A stretch of 40,437 nt of DNA from Myxococcales bacterium (GTDB lineage Bacteria; Myxococcota_A; Polyangia; Haliangiales; Haliangiaceae). Within the stretch, counting starts at the first letter, position 1, and each line of letters starts with the position of its first letter. Location of the stretch: the NCBI GenBank assembly GCA_016794525.1, contig JAEUJY010000133.1, forward strand, positions 1 through 40,437, given 5' to 3'. The position numbers and the translations under genes were made by a program. This document shows positions 1-12,402 of the stretch, in pieces. Below the pieces are notes generated by a model. It did not search any database. It was given only the letters and a program-made list of their open reading frames with translations, and was not told the DNA's origin.

Positions 1-7
1 CCGCCGG

Positions 8-52
8 CGCCATCGCCGGCCCGCGCCGGTGCGCCGGCGGCCGGCGATGGCG
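8..52. repeat. 14-bp inverted repeat at left edge
   Basis: The arms CGCCATCGCCGGCC (8-21) and GGCCGGCGATGGCG (39-52) are perfect reverse complements separated by a GC-rich 17-base spacer. The stretch 1-156 has no reading frame I can support as a gene. The hairpin may end a gene lying to the left of the window, or may be a dispersed palindromic element. Only the symmetry is seen. Confidence 0.5.
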
Positions 53-156
53 GCAGGCACGCCGCGGTCCACCCTGAGGGCTCATCGCGACGGCGGCGAT
101 CGCCGGCACCAGGGCGGCCGGTGAGATGTGATGAATGCGCAGGTCCTGGGGGGAGG

Positions 157-205
157 CTCGGCGGGGGCATGACCCCGCCGAGGGGGGCTCGGCGACGAGC
201 CCCCT
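157..205 (-). terminator. two stacked hairpins after glyA
   Basis: Just past the glyA stop codon, two perfect stem-loops lie back to back. The first pairs 183-191 with 196-204 (9 bp, GCGA loop on the plus strand). The second pairs CTCGGCGGGG (157-166) with CCCCGCCGAG (173-182) around a 6-base loop. There is no T-tract, so this is not a textbook intrinsic terminator, but position and stability suggest a 3'-end or termination signal for glyA. Confidence 0.6.
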
Positions 206-210
206 GAAAC

Positions 211-1467
<1,257 letters not shown>

Positions 1468-1476
1468 GGCGGGCGC

Positions 1477-1482
1477 AATCTA
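1477..1482 (-). promoter_or_regulatory. candidate glyA -10 box (TAGATT)
   Basis: TAGATT on the minus strand lies in the 20-base gap before glyA and ends 9 bases before the ATG. No good -35 hexamer is visible. It fits the TANNNT spacing seen before many genes in this window, so glyA may be transcribed separately from the GNAT gene as a leaderless or near-leaderless message. Confidence 0.4.
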
Positions 1483-1487
1483 CCCGC

Positions 1488-2363
1488 TCACCACGCGAGA
1501 TCCCATAGCTCCTTGCGGGCGCGTTCGACGAACCCGGCTCGGTGGTGCAGCGCCAGCGACGCGGCGTTGGTGCTGGCGATGACCGCCCGGACCTCGGGCA
1601 CGCCCTCGGCGGCGGCGACCGCGAGCACGTCGGCCACCATCGCCCGACCCAGGCCACGGCCACGCCACGCGGGATCGACCCCGACCGCGTCGATGACGCC
1701 GTGATCGGGCTCGCGCACCCCGAGCATGAAGCCGACGCAGCGCCCGTCGGGGGCGTGCCACGACGAGGTCGCGGTCGGCCACGCGGTGGGGCTGTCGAGG
1801 CCGGCGTCGAAGTCGGCGCGGGTCACCGGCGACGTGTTGGGGATCTCGGCGAAGGCCAGGTTCTGCAGCGCGTGGGCCCCGGCGCGATCGAGCGCGGCGC
1901 CGCGGCGGACCTCGGCCGGCGGCGGGCCGAGCGCCAGCGGCGGCGTCGGCGCGCGCCCCAGGTAGACGAAGTCGATCGAGCGCTGGTAGCCGCGGGCCGC
2001 GACCGCCGCGCGCTTGTGCGGCTCGCCGGTGCGCGTGCTGACCCGGGCCCGATCGATGCCCGGCGCCCGACCGGCCGCGACCACCGCGTCGAGCAGCGCG
2101 CCGGCGGCGGCCTCGTCGTCGGCGGCCAGCGGCCAGACGTACAGCCATGGCGCGGCCCGCACGAACCCGCCGACCCCGACCACCGCGCCGGCGCGCTCGG
2201 CGACGACGACGTGGCGGCCGCCGCCCAGCGCGTCCTTGGTCAGCTCGACCTGGGCGACCTCGGCGGTCCAGGCCGGATCCGGCGCGAAGTAGCGGGCCGA
2301 CAGCGCCGCCACGGCGGGCGCGTCGGCGAGGGTGAACGGACGCAGCGCGAGATCGCCAGCCAC
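1488..2363 (-). CDS. tandem GNAT-family N-acetyltransferase
   Basis: The 291-residue product looks like two GNAT folds in tandem. The N-terminal half (about 5-130) has a degenerate fold beginning LALRPFTLADAPAVAALSARYF. The C-terminal half (about 155-290) has a clear motif A, VGVDPAWRGRGLGRAMV, with the RGRGLG pyrophosphate loop that binds acetyl-CoA, and ends with a typical LHHRAGF motif-B segment. Only the C-terminal domain looks competent for acetyl-CoA; the N-terminal one may be structural or bind substrate, as in mycothiol synthase-like two-domain GNATs. The start is a GTG at 2361-2363 with a TAGAGT box 6 bases upstream. The substrate cannot be told from sequence. Confidence 0.85.
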   Translation of the reverse strand: MAGDLALRPFTLADAPAVAALSARYFAPDPAWTAEVAQVELTKDALGGGRHVVVAERAGAVVGVGGFVRAAPWLYVWPLAADDEAAAGALLDAVVAAGRAPGIDRARVSTRTGEPHKRAAVAARGYQRSIDFVYLGRAPTPPLALGPPPAEVRRGAALDRAGAHALQNLAFAEIPNTSPVTRADFDAGLDSPTAWPTATSSWHAPDGRCVGFMLGVREPDHGVIDAVGVDPAWRGRGLGRAMVADVLAVAAAEGVPEVRAVIASTNAASLALHHRAGFVERARKELWDLAW

Positions 2364-2369
2364 CGCCGC

Positions 2370-2397
2370 ACTCTACCCGAGCGCGCGGCGCTGCCAG
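2370..2397 (-). promoter_or_regulatory. candidate promoter of the GNAT gene
   Basis: On the minus strand a CTGGCA hexamer (2392-2397) is followed after 16 bases by TAGAGT (2370-2375), which ends 6 bases before the GTG start. The -10 hexamer matches TANNNT; the -35 is a partial match to TTGACA. Inferred from motif and spacing only. Confidence 0.4.
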
Positions 2398-2453
2398 AGC
2401 TAGCCGGCGCGCGGCGTGACGACGGCGCGCCGCCGGTGTAAACCCGAGCCTTC

Positions 2454-3967
2454 ATGTACTACCCGTCCGAGGGCGAGTTCGTGCGCGCCGCCGAGAGCGC
2501 GAACCTGATCCCGGTGTACCGCGAGCTGTGCGCCGACAGCGACACCCCGGTGTCCGCCTACGCGGCGCTCGGCGGCGGCGCCTACAGCTTCTTGCTCGAG
2601 TCGGTGGTCGGCGGCGCCACCTGGGCCGCGTACTCGTTCGTCGGGGTCGCGCCGCGCGCGGTGCTGACCGTGCGCGAGGGCCACGCCGAGGTGACCTGGT
2701 TCGACGTCGACGGCGGCGGCCCGCCGAAGACCGCGGCGTGGCCGGCCAGCGATCCGGCCGAGGCGCTGGCCGAGGTGCTGGGCGAGTTCCGCCCGGGCCC
2801 GGCGCCGGGGCTGCCGCGGTTCTGGGGCGGCGCGGTCGGGTGGATCGCCTACGACTGCGTGCGCGCGTTCGAGGACCTGCCGGCGCGGGCCAAGCCCGGC
2901 GTCGCCGTGCCGACGCTGTGCATGGCGATCACCGACACCGTCGTGATCTTCGACAACCTGCGGCAGACGCTCAAGGTGGTCGCGACGCCGTACGTCGCGC
3001 GGCCCGAGCGCGCCGCCGCCGCCTACGCCCGGGCCTGCGCGCGCATCGACGCGATCGTCGAGCGGCTGCGCGGCCCGCGGCCGGCGCTCAAGGCGCTGGC
3101 GCCGCTGCCCCCCAGCACGCCGGTGCCGCCGGCGCGATCGGCCTTCGGCCAGGCCGAGTTCGAGGGCGCGATCGATCGCATCAAGGAGTACGTGCTGGCC
3201 GGCGACGCGTTCCAGGTGGTGCTGTCGCAGCGCCTCGACGTGCCGCGCGGCGACGTCGATCCGCTCGACGTCTACCGCTCGCTGCGGGTGATCAACCCGT
3301 CGCCGTACATGTTCCACCTCAACTACCCCGAGGCCACGGTCACCGGCGCGTCGCCCGAGACGCTGGTCCGGCTCGAGGACGGCACCGTCGAGCTGCGGCC
3401 GATCGCCGGCACCCGGCCGCGCGGCGCCACCCGCGACGAGGACGCCGCGCTGGCCGCCGAGCTGGCCGCCGATCCCAAGGAGTGCGCCGAGCACCTGATG
3501 CTGATCGATCTGGGCCGCAACGACGTCGGCCGGGTGTCGGCCACCGGCAGCGTCCGGGTCACCGAGCAGATGGTGATCGAGCGCTACTCGCACGTCATGC
3601 ACCTGGTCAGCCACGTCGAGGGCGCGCTGGCGCCGGGCAAGACCTGGCGCGACGTGCTGCGCGCGGCGTTCCCGGCCGGCACGCTGTCGGGCGCCCCCAA
3701 GATCCGCGCGATGGAGATCATCGACGAGCTCGAGCCCACGGCGCGCGGGCTGTACGGCGGCGCGGTCGGCTACGTCTCGTACACCGGCAACCTCGACCTG
3801 GCGATCGCGATCCGCACGCTGGTCACCACTGGCGACACGATCCACGTCCAGGCCGGCGCCGGCGTCGTCGCCGACTCCGATCCCACCGCCGAGTGGGACG
3901 AGACGATGAACAAGGCGCGGGCGGTCCTGCGCGCGGTCGCGATGGCCGGCCAGCCGGCGGAGTCCTG

Positions 3968-3968
<1 letters not shown>
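2454..3968 (+). CDS. trpE: anthranilate synthase component I (TrpE)
   Basis: This 504-residue chorismate-using enzyme makes anthranilate with ammonia supplied by TrpG, the first committed step of tryptophan synthesis. The N-terminal domain contains LLES (47-50), the conserved element of the tryptophan feedback site, so allosteric inhibition is probably kept. The C-terminal chorismate-binding domain shows the IAGTRPRG stretch, [10 protein letters not shown], and [20 protein letters not shown] followed by [10 protein letters not shown]. The ATG lies only 13 bases after a GTAAAC stretch, so there is little room for a leader peptide or attenuator. The stop codon overlaps the ATG of trpG by one base, implying translational coupling to the amidotransferase partner. 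Confidence 0.97.
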
Positions 3969-5606
<1,638 letters not shown>

Positions 5607-5610
<4 letters not shown>

Positions 5611-6395
5611 AGGTGCTGCACGACATCCTGGCGGTGAAGGCGACCGAGGTGGCGGCGGCGCGGGCCGCGCGCTCGCTGGAGGACCTGACCCGCGACGCCG
5701 CGACCCGGCCGCGGCCGCGCAGCCTGGTGGCGGCGCTGCACCGCCCGGCCGGCGCGCCGGTGCGGGTGCTGGCCGAGATCAAGCGGGCGTCGCCGTCGGC
5801 CGGGCCGATCCGCCCCGAGGCCGACCCGGTGACGATCGCGCGCACCTACGCCGACGCCGGCGCCGCGGCGCTGTCGGTGCTCACCGATCGCCAGTTCTTC
5901 GACGGCCGGCTCGAGTTCCTGGCGCCGGTCCACGACGCGGTGCCGCTGCCGGTGCTGCGCAAGGACTTCGTCATCGATCCCTACCAGGTGGTCGAGGCCC
6001 GGGCCGCCGGCGCCGACGCGGTGCTGCTGATCGTGGCGGCGCTCGACGACGTCCGCCTGGCCGAGCTGGCGGCGTGCGCCCGCGGCTGCGATCTCGACGC
6101 GCTGATCGAGGTCCACGATCTGGCCGAGGCCGAGCGCGCGCTGGCGATCGCGCCGACGCTGCTGGGCGTCAACCACCGCGATCTGGCGACGATGCAGATC
6201 GACATGGGCCTGACCGCGCAGGTGGCGCCGCGGGTGCCGCCGGGCGTGGTGCTGGTGGCCGAGAGCGGCATCAAGACCGCGGCCGACGTCGCGGCGATGG
6301 CCGCCGCCGGCGCCCACGCGATCCTGGTCGGCGAGTCGCTGATGCGGGCCGCCGATCCCGGGGCCGCGCTGCGCGCGCTGCGGGGCGCGGCGTGA
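5607..6395 (+). CDS. trpC: indole-3-glycerol phosphate synthase (TrpC)
   Basis: The 262-residue TIM-barrel enzyme closes the indole ring of CdRP with loss of CO2 and water. The signature [10 protein letters not shown] is at 57-66, and later strands carry [35 protein letters not shown] and [13 protein letters not shown], which supply the known active-site lysines, glutamates and the Asn-His pair. The GTG start (5607) overlaps the trpD stop in a GTGA junction, and the stop overlaps the GTG of trpF in the same way. It is monofunctional, not fused to TrpF. Confidence 0.96.
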
Positions 6396-7039
6396 CCGCG
6401 ACCAAGATCTGCGGGCTGACCCGACCCGACGACGTGGCCTTCGCGGCGATGCGCGGCGCGACCTACCTGGGCATGGTGTTCTGGCCGGGCAGCAAGCGCG
6501 CGGTCGATCGCGCGCGGGCCAAGGTGCTGGCCGGGTGCGCGCGGGCGGCGCGCGGCGACGTCAAGCTGGTCGGGGTGTTCGTCGACGCGCCGGTCGCCGA
6601 GGTCGCGGCCACCGCGGCGGCGGTCGGGCTCGACGTCGTGCAGCTCCACGGCGACGAGCCGGTCGGCGACGGCGCGGCGCTGGCCGCCGCCGGCCTCGAG
6701 GTGTGGAAGGCCATCGGCGTCGCGTCGGCGGCCGATCTCGAGCGGCTGGCGGCGTGGCCGGCCGCGGCCCACGTGCTCGACGCCGCCACCGCGGCCCGCG
6801 GCGGCAGCGGCCAGACGATCGACTGGGCCCTGGCGGCGCAGGCGGTCGCCGCTGGCCACCGGATCGTGCTGGCCGGCGGGCTGACCCCGCGCAACGTCGC
6901 CACCGCGATCGCCGCGGTGAAGCCGTTCGCGGTCGACGTCGCGTCGGGCGTCGAGCGCGCGCCCGGCGACAAGGATCCGCAGCAGGTGTTCGAGTTCCTC
7001 GACGCCGCGCAGCGCCAGATCAGCTACCTGCGGCGGTGA
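6392..7039 (+). CDS. trpF: phosphoribosylanthranilate isomerase (TrpF)
   Basis: The 215-residue isomerase converts PRA to CdRP. It begins with [11 protein letters not shown], holding the catalytic Cys (residue 7) of the family KICG motif. [17 protein letters not shown] and VDVASGVE near the C-terminus form the phosphate-binding and acid parts of the active site. The GTG start at 6392 overlaps trpC. The last 16 bases overlap the 3' end of the DUF389 gene on the opposite strand, so the trpE-F transcript runs into an antisense neighbour. Confidence 0.95.
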   Translation: MTATKICGLTRPDDVAFAAMRGATYLGMVFWPGSKRAVDRARAKVLAGCARAARGDVKLVGVFVDAPVAEVAATAAAVGLDVVQLHGDEPVGDGAALAAAGLEVWKAIGVASAADLERLAAWPAAAHVLDAATAARGGSGQTIDWALAAQAVAAGHRIVLAGGLTPRNVATAIAAVKPFAVDVASGVERAPGDKDPQQVFEFLDAAQRQISYLRR

Positions 7040-8001
7040 GCCCGGCCGGCGCCGAGCCGGCTGATCCGCTCGAGCGCGCCGCCGAGCCGGCGGGTGAACG
7101 CGGCCCGCTGCACCCGCAACGTCACGAGCCCCGCCAGCACCATCACCGCGAGGTTGATGCCCAGCTGCGCGGCCGAGCCGCCCAGCTCGCCGGTCGACCC
7201 GTAGGCCGCGGCCACCGCGGCGTTGGCGGCGGCGGGGATCGTCGTCACCGAGATCAGCACGCCGATCAGCGTGCCGCTCGACGCGGTGGTCAGCGACAGC
7301 ATGCCGGCGACGCCGGCGGCGGCGGCGATCACCACGGCGTAGCTGTCGGGGCGCGAGATGAACAACGTCGCCGGGTGCATGCTCGACGTGAGGTCGGCGG
7401 GCGCGACGCCGGTGGCGCGGAACGCCCAGGTCGCGGCCAGGCCGGCGGCGAACGCGGCGGCGAAGCCGATCGCCAGGCTGATCAGCGCCTGCCGCACCAG
7501 CGCCGGCTTGCGCTGGATCAGGCCGACGCACAGCGCGGCCAGCGGCCCGAACTCGGGGCCGACCACCATCGCGCCGACGATCAGCACCACCGAGTCGGTC
7601 AGGATCCCGACCACCGCGATCACCGCGGCCACCATCATGTAGGTCAGAAACGCGATCGACAGCTCGGCCATCGCGGCGGTGCGATCCTCGACCTCCTCCC
7701 ACACCACCGCGTCGGCGCTGGCGCCGATCGCCGCGGCGCCGGCGCGATCCGACGCCTCGGACACCGCGGCGTCGAGCCGATCGAGCGTGATCGAGCCGCG
7801 GGCCGCGACGCCCAGCGCCTCGAGCGCCGCCACCACCGCGCTGGCGCTCGACACCGCGACCGTGCACTCGATGCGATCGCCGGGCGGGCGCCGGCCGGCG
7901 CCGGGCAGGTGGACCAGGTCGGTGACCTCGGGCAGGCCCTCGAGGTAGGCCAGCACCGCGGCGGCGGTGTCGGTGGGCGCGACGACGCGGAGCAGGAGCA
8001 T
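7024..8001 (-). CDS. DUF389 family integral membrane protein
   Basis: The 325-residue product has a soluble N-terminal domain of about 135 residues, then roughly six hydrophobic segments, and a short basic C-terminal tail rich in Arg. The membrane core contains the family-typical stretch [29 protein letters not shown]389 proteins (TIGR00341-like) have no established function. The gene lies antisense inside the trp cluster: its 3' end overlaps trpF by 16 bases and its ATG (7999-8001) is 48 bases from the trpB ATG, in a compact divergent promoter region. There is no sign that it works in tryptophan synthesis. Confidence 0.88.
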   Translation of the reverse strand: MLLLRVVAPTDTAAAVLAYLEGLPEVTDLVHLPGAGRRPPGDRIECTVAVSSASAVVAALEALGVAARGSITLDRLDAAVSEASDRAGAAAIGASADAVVWEEVEDRTAAMAELSIAFLTYMMVAAVIAVVGILTDSVVLIVGAMVVGPEFGPLAALCVGLIQRKPALVRQALISLAIGFAAAFAAGLAATWAFRATGVAPADLTSSMHPATLFISRPDSYAVVIAAAAGVAGMLSLTTASSGTLIGVLISVTTIPAAANAAVAAAYGSTGELGGSAAQLGINLAVMVLAGLVTLRVQRAAFTRRLGGALERISRLGAGRAHRRR

Positions 8002-8009
8002 GGCCCTCG

Positions 8010-8041
8010 ACGCTACCGCGCGCGCGGGCCCGGAGTAGACT
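8010..8041. promoter_or_regulatory. compact divergent promoter, DUF389 / trpBA
   Basis: Only 48 bases separate the two divergent ATGs. On the minus strand TAGCGT (8010-8015) ends 8 bases before the DUF389 ATG. On the plus strand TAGACT (8036-8041) ends 8 bases before the trpB ATG. Between them is a CG-alternating, nearly self-complementary stretch. No clear -35 hexamers are seen. If real, both messages are leaderless and the two polymerase sites would compete. Confidence 0.45.
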
Positions 8042-8049
8042 CGCGCGCG

Positions 8050-9260
<1,211 letters not shown>

Positions 9261-9264
<4 letters not shown>

Positions 9265-10055
9265 CCGCCGCGCGGCTGCGCGCGCGGCTGGCGGCGGTGG
9301 CGGCCGAGCGCCGCGCCGCGCTGATCGTCTACCTGACCGCCGGCGACCCGACGCCGGCGGCGACCGCCGACCTGATCGCCGCGGCGGCTCGCGGCGGCGC
9401 CGACGTGATCGAGCTGGGCGTGCCGTTCTCCGATCCATCGGCCGACGGCCGCGCGATCCAGGCGGCGATGGAGCGGGCGCTGGCGGCGGGCGGCGGCCTG
9501 GCCGCGGCGCTGGACGGCGTGCGCGCCGCGCGGGCGGCCGGCGTCGACGTGCCGATCGTGCTGTTCGGCTACTACAACCCGATCTTCGTCTACGGCGTCG
9601 AGCGGTTCGCGGCGGCGGCGGCGGACGCCGGCGTCGACGCCGCGCTGACGGTCGACCTGCCCAGCGAGGAGCTGGCCGAGCTGGCCGAGCCGCTGGCCGC
9701 CCACGGCGTCGGCGTCATCCCGCTGCTCGCGCCGACCTCGACGCCGGCGCGGTTCGCCGCGGTGCAGGCGCTGGCGCCGGCGTTCGTCTATTACATCTCG
9801 CTGACCGGCGTGACCGGCGCGGCGTTCGACGCGGCCCGGGTGGCCGGCGATCGCATCGCGGCGATCCGCGCGGCGACCGGTGCGCCGGTGGCGGTCGGGT
9901 TCGGCATCAAGACCCCGGCCGACGCGCGCGCGGTGGCGGCGGTCGCCGACGGCGTCGTGGTCGGCTCGGCGGTGGTCGAGCGCATCGGCGCCGCCGGGGC
10001 CGCGGCGCCGGCCGCGGTCGAGGCGTTCGTGCGCGAGCTGCGCGCGGCGCTGTAG
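9261..10055 (+). CDS. trpA: tryptophan synthase alpha chain (TrpA)
   Basis: The 264-residue TIM-barrel subunit cleaves indole-3-glycerol phosphate and passes indole through the tunnel to TrpB. The two catalytic acids are E51 in ELGVPFSDP and D62 in SADG, matching E49 and D60 of the E. coli enzyme. [12 protein letters not shown] and [14 protein letters not shown] are the phosphate-binding loops. One small difference from the common motif is Ser60 where Leu or Val is frequent (DPSADG). The GTG start at 9261 overlaps the trpB stop by three bases. Confidence 0.96.
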
Positions 10056-10071
10056 GCGCCGCGGCGCGCCT
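10054..10071. terminator. short hairpin between trpA and the DciA-like gene
   Basis: AGGCGC (10054-10059) can pair with GCGCCT (10066-10071) across a CGCGGC loop, spanning the 15-base gap between convergent stop codons. The stem is only 6 bp with no T-tract, so a bidirectional terminator role is tentative. Confidence 0.3.
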
Positions 10072-10580
10072 CAGCGATCCCAGCGGGTGCGCACCGCGCC
10101 GATGATCGCCGCCAGCTCGGGATCGTCGACGATCGCGGTGTCCTTGGCGATCACCGCGGCGTGGGCCGGGGGCGCCGGGGTCGGCCGGCGCGGCGCCGGC
10201 GGCCGGCGGCGATCGCGCTCGACCCGCAGCCGGGCCAGGGGATCGCCGTCGACGATCCGCGCCGCGCCGAAGTGCAGCTTGAGGTCGGTGACCGCCGGCG
10301 GGTCGCCGAGCGCGCCGTTGATGTCGGCGATCACGCGATCCTTGAGCAGCCGCAGCTCCTGCATCCACGCCGAGGTCTTGACCCACACCGACAGCACGCC
10401 CTTGTGCAGGCCGTCGGGCGCGGTGACCCGGGCGATCTGTGGACCGACCAGCCGCGGCCACTCGATCAGGATCCGGTGGGCCCGGACCTCGGGCGCCAGG
10501 CGGTGGTGATCGATCAGGTCGCGGACCAGCGCCTCGACCGGCAGCGTGTCGCGCGTGCGCGGGAAGGCGTCGCGCGCCAC
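10071..10580 (-). CDS. DciA/DUF721-like protein
   Basis: The 169-residue protein has the DUF721 layout: an N-terminal helical part with VEALVRDLIDHHRLA, then RILIEWPRLVGPQIA and a short KH-like core with LSVWVKTSAWMQELRLLKDRVIADINGAL written across about residues 60-95. DUF721 proteins include DciA, the loader of the replicative helicase DnaB in bacteria that lack DnaC. The C-terminal third is Pro/Arg-rich and likely disordered. The GTG start (10580) lies 7 bases after the PilZ gene stop, so the two are probably co-transcribed. Family membership is likely; the helicase-loading role is inferred from the family. Confidence 0.75.
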   Translation of the reverse strand: MARDAFPRTRDTLPVEALVRDLIDHHRLAPEVRAHRILIEWPRLVGPQIARVTAPDGLHKGVLSVWVKTSAWMQELRLLKDRVIADINGALGDPPAVTDLKLHFGAARIVDGDPLARLRVERDRRRPPAPRRPTPAPPAHAAVIAKDTAIVDDPELAAIIGAVRTRWDR

Positions 10581-10587
10581 GCCGAGA

Positions 10588-11208
10588 TCACTCCACGACC
10601 AGGCGCCGCACCAGCTCGCGCAGGCGGCGGGCGCCGTCGCCGTCGCGGCTGACGAAGCGCAGGCCCGCGGCGCCCTGCGGCGTGTGGTAGCTCACCCGCG
10701 CCGCCACCGTCATCGCCGCGGCCGCGCCCGGCGGGGTCAGCTCGACCACCACGTCGGCGCCGATCGGCGGCGGGGTCGGGGTCGCCAGCAGGCCGCCGCC
10801 GGCGCTGACCTCGATCAGCGTGCCGTCGTGGAACTCGAGCTCGGCCCCGACGCGGAACCGCACCGGCACGGTCAGCGGGAAGCGATCGTGCTTGCGCCGC
10901 GGCACGTCGGGGGCGCGGCCGTCGAGCGCGTTGCCGATGAAGTCGCGCTTGTGCTCCTCGCCGGTCGCGAAGTGCACGCTGGCGCCGGCCCGCACCCGCA
11001 GCCGGGGCAGGGCGGGGCGCCACGAGTGGACCGCGGCCCGGAACACCACCTTGTTGGGCAGCGACGGGGCGGTGACCTCGACCAGCACCTCTTCGCCGTC
11101 GCCCACCTTGTCGGTGGTCGGGACGAACAGCGTGTCGGGCGCGACCCCGGTGGCCATGAGCTCCCGCCACTCGTCGGAGCTACGCACGCGCAGGCGAAGC
11201 AGACGCAT
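10588..11208 (-). CDS. PilZ-domain protein
   Basis: The 206-residue protein ends in a PilZ domain (about 100-205) that could bind cyclic di-GMP. The RxxxR element is RKHDR (105-109), and the second motif reads EVSAGG (133-138), where the usual Asp or Asn is replaced by Glu, so ligand binding is not assured. The N-terminal half (about 25-95) looks like a second, degenerate PilZ-like barrel (LVEVTAPSLPNKVVFRAAV). No membrane segment or kinase is attached, so it probably acts as a soluble adaptor. The ATG at 11206-11208 is 6 bases from a TAGCGT box. The DciA-like gene follows after 7 bases. Confidence 0.82.
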   Translation of the reverse strand: MRLLRLRVRSSDEWRELMATGVAPDTLFVPTTDKVGDGEEVLVEVTAPSLPNKVVFRAAVHSWRPALPRLRVRAGASVHFATGEEHKRDFIGNALDGRAPDVPRRKHDRFPLTVPVRFRVGAELEFHDGTLIEVSAGGGLLATPTPPPIGADVVVELTPPGAAAAMTVAARVSYHTPQGAAGLRFVSRDGDGARRLRELVRRLVVE

Positions 11209-11214
11209 TTGCCG

Positions 11215-11220
11215 ACGCTA
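11215..11220 (-). promoter_or_regulatory. candidate -10 box of the PilZ gene (TAGCGT)
   Basis: The minus-strand GGTAGCGT string ends 6 bases before the PilZ ATG. The same GGTAGCGT string occurs before the DUF389 gene and before etfA. No -35 hexamer is obvious. The 65-base gap to the upstream gene (11209-11273) holds nothing else I recognise. Confidence 0.4.
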
Positions 11221-11273
11221 CCGCAGTTCCCGCTCGGTTGGTACTGCGACGTCGGTCGCGAGGCGATCGCCGA

Positions 11274-12008
11274 TCACCGGCCCCCCAGCCGCAGCCGCCA
11301 CACCTGGGTCATCGCCTCGACGAAGATCTTCCGCGACATCTTCGACTGGCCGATCCGACGATCGACGAAGACGATCGGCGTCTCGACGACGGTCAGCCCG
11401 GCCTCGAGGGCGCGGTACTTCATCTCGATCTGGAACGAGTAGCCGTTGGAGGTGATCGCCCCGAGATCGATCGTCTCGAGCGCGCGCCGCCGCCAGCAGA
11501 TGAACCCGGCGGTGACGTCGCGCAGCTTGACGCCCAGGATCGTCCGCGCGTACAGGCTACCGCCGCGCGAGATCAGCTTGCGGCCGACGCCCCAGTTGCG
11601 GGTGCCGCCGCCGCGCACGTAGCGCGAGCCGATCACGACGTCGGCGCCCTCGACGGCGCGCGCCAGCATGCCCGGCAGGTAGGCCGGGTCGTGGCTGAAG
11701 TCGGCGTCCATCTCGAACAGGTAGTCGAAGCCGTGGGCCAGGCCCCAGCGGAACCCGTCGAGGTACGCGGTGCCGAGCCCGAGCTTGCCCGGGCGGTGCA
11801 GCACGTGGACCCGCGGCTCCTTGGCGGCCAGCTCGTCGAGCAGCTCGCCGGTGCCGTCGGGGGAGTTGTCGTCGACGAACAGCAGCTCGCCGCCCGGCAG
11901 CGGCGGGAGGAAGTGGCGGACCACCTCCTCGACGTTGCCGCGCTCGTTGTAGGTCGGGACGATGATCAGCGCGCGAGGCTCATGCGGCGGGGCCATCGCG
12001 CGCACCAT
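11274..12008 (-). CDS. family 2 glycosyltransferase, polyprenol-phosphate mannose synthase type
   Basis: The 244-residue GT-A enzyme resembles soluble dolichol/polyprenol monophosphate mannose synthases, which move mannose from GDP-mannose to a lipid carrier at the inner face of the membrane. Seen motifs are LIIVPTYNERGNVEEVV near the N-terminus, LLFVDDNSPDGTGELLDEL, the DADFSHDP metal site (DxD), VVIGSRYVRGG and a C-terminal FVDRRIGQSKMSRKI stretch. There is no C-terminal membrane domain, so it is the single-domain type. The ATG at 12006-12008 is taken; an in-frame ATG 12 bases later is an alternative. It follows the small coiled-coil gene after 6 bases and is probably co-transcribed with it. 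Sugar identity is inferred. Confidence 0.85.
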   Translation of the reverse strand: MVRAMAPPHEPRALIIVPTYNERGNVEEVVRHFLPPLPGGELLFVDDNSPDGTGELLDELAAKEPRVHVLHRPGKLGLGTAYLDGFRWGLAHGFDYLFEMDADFSHDPAYLPGMLARAVEGADVVIGSRYVRGGGTRNWGVGRKLISRGGSLYARTILGVKLRDVTAGFICWRRRALETIDLGAITSNGYSFQIEMKYRALEAGLTVVETPIVFVDRRIGQSKMSRKIFVEAMTQVWRLRLGGR

Positions 12009-12014
12009 ACCCGA

Positions 12015-12308
12015 TCAGCTGCGGCGGCCGCGACCGCGGCGGCGACGCTCGTCGTCGTCGTCGCCCTCGGCCTCGGCCATCGCCGCGAGGCGGGCGTCGA
12101 GCGCGTCGAGGCGCGCGGCCAGCGCCGCCACCTCGGTGGCCGACGGCAGATCCAGCGCGGCCCGCAGGCGGGCCAGCAGCGCGCTGGCGCGGGTGCGGAC
12201 CGCCTCGGTGGTGGCGTTCCAGCGGATGGTCAGCGCCTGGGGAAACGCCACCGGCGGGATGGCGGCGGCGGGCGGCGGGACGGCGTCGGTTGCGGTCGTG
12301 GTCGTCAT
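12015..12308 (-). CDS. small phasin-like coiled-coil protein
   Basis: The 97-residue protein starts at the ATG at 12306-12308 (MTTTTATDAVPPP). A Pro/Ala-rich N-terminus is followed by an amphipathic helix (WNATTEAVRTRASALLARL) and a heptad-like stretch, PSATEVAALAARLDALDARL, then an acidic run and a basic tail, RRRRGRGRRS. The PSATEV-plus-coiled-coil layout resembles the C-terminal part of PhaF/PhaI-type polyhydroxyalkanoate granule proteins; this is a weak similarity, not an assignment. A longer frame upstream exists, but this ATG has a well-placed promoter with an operator-like palindrome 7 bases before it. The glycosyltransferase gene follows directly. Confidence 0.65.
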   Translation of the reverse strand: MTTTTATDAVPPPAAAIPPVAFPQALTIRWNATTEAVRTRASALLARLRAALDLPSATEVAALAARLDALDARLAAMAEAEGDDDDERRRRGRGRRS

Positions 12309-12315
12309 GGATTGC

Positions 12316-12343
12316 ACGATAACGCGTCGCGTTATGCGCGCAA
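12316..12343 (-). promoter_or_regulatory. promoter with palindromic operator upstream of the phasin-like gene
   Basis: On the minus strand TTGCGC (12338-12343) is followed after 16 bases by TATCGT (12316-12321), which ends 7 bases before the ATG. A perfect inverted repeat, ATAACGCGTCGCGTTAT (12319-12335; 8-bp arms, 1-base centre), fills the spacer and overlaps the -10 box. Such a position is typical of a repressor operator of the TetR or similar class. The AT-rich ends make it stand out from the surrounding sequence. No regulator gene is adjacent. Confidence 0.6.
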
Positions 12344-12388
12344 GACATAAAGATCGTTCATGAAACGAAGCCGCATCACCGCGCATCC

Positions 12389-12397
12389 TGCTAGAAC
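12389..12397 (+). promoter_or_regulatory. candidate extended -10 box for the aminotransferase gene
   Basis: TGCTAGAAC reads as an extended -10 element (TGn followed by TAGAAC) and ends 5 bases before the ATG at 12403. It shares the 94-base divergent region with the palindromic operator, so one regulator could affect both directions. Motif match only. Confidence 0.35.
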
Positions 12398-12402
12398 GAA
12401 CC

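Noticed and set aside
2440-2453. trp leader peptide or attenuator before trpE
   Set aside because: Fewer than 20 bases separate the plausible promoter elements from the ATG, with no Trp codons or alternative hairpins.
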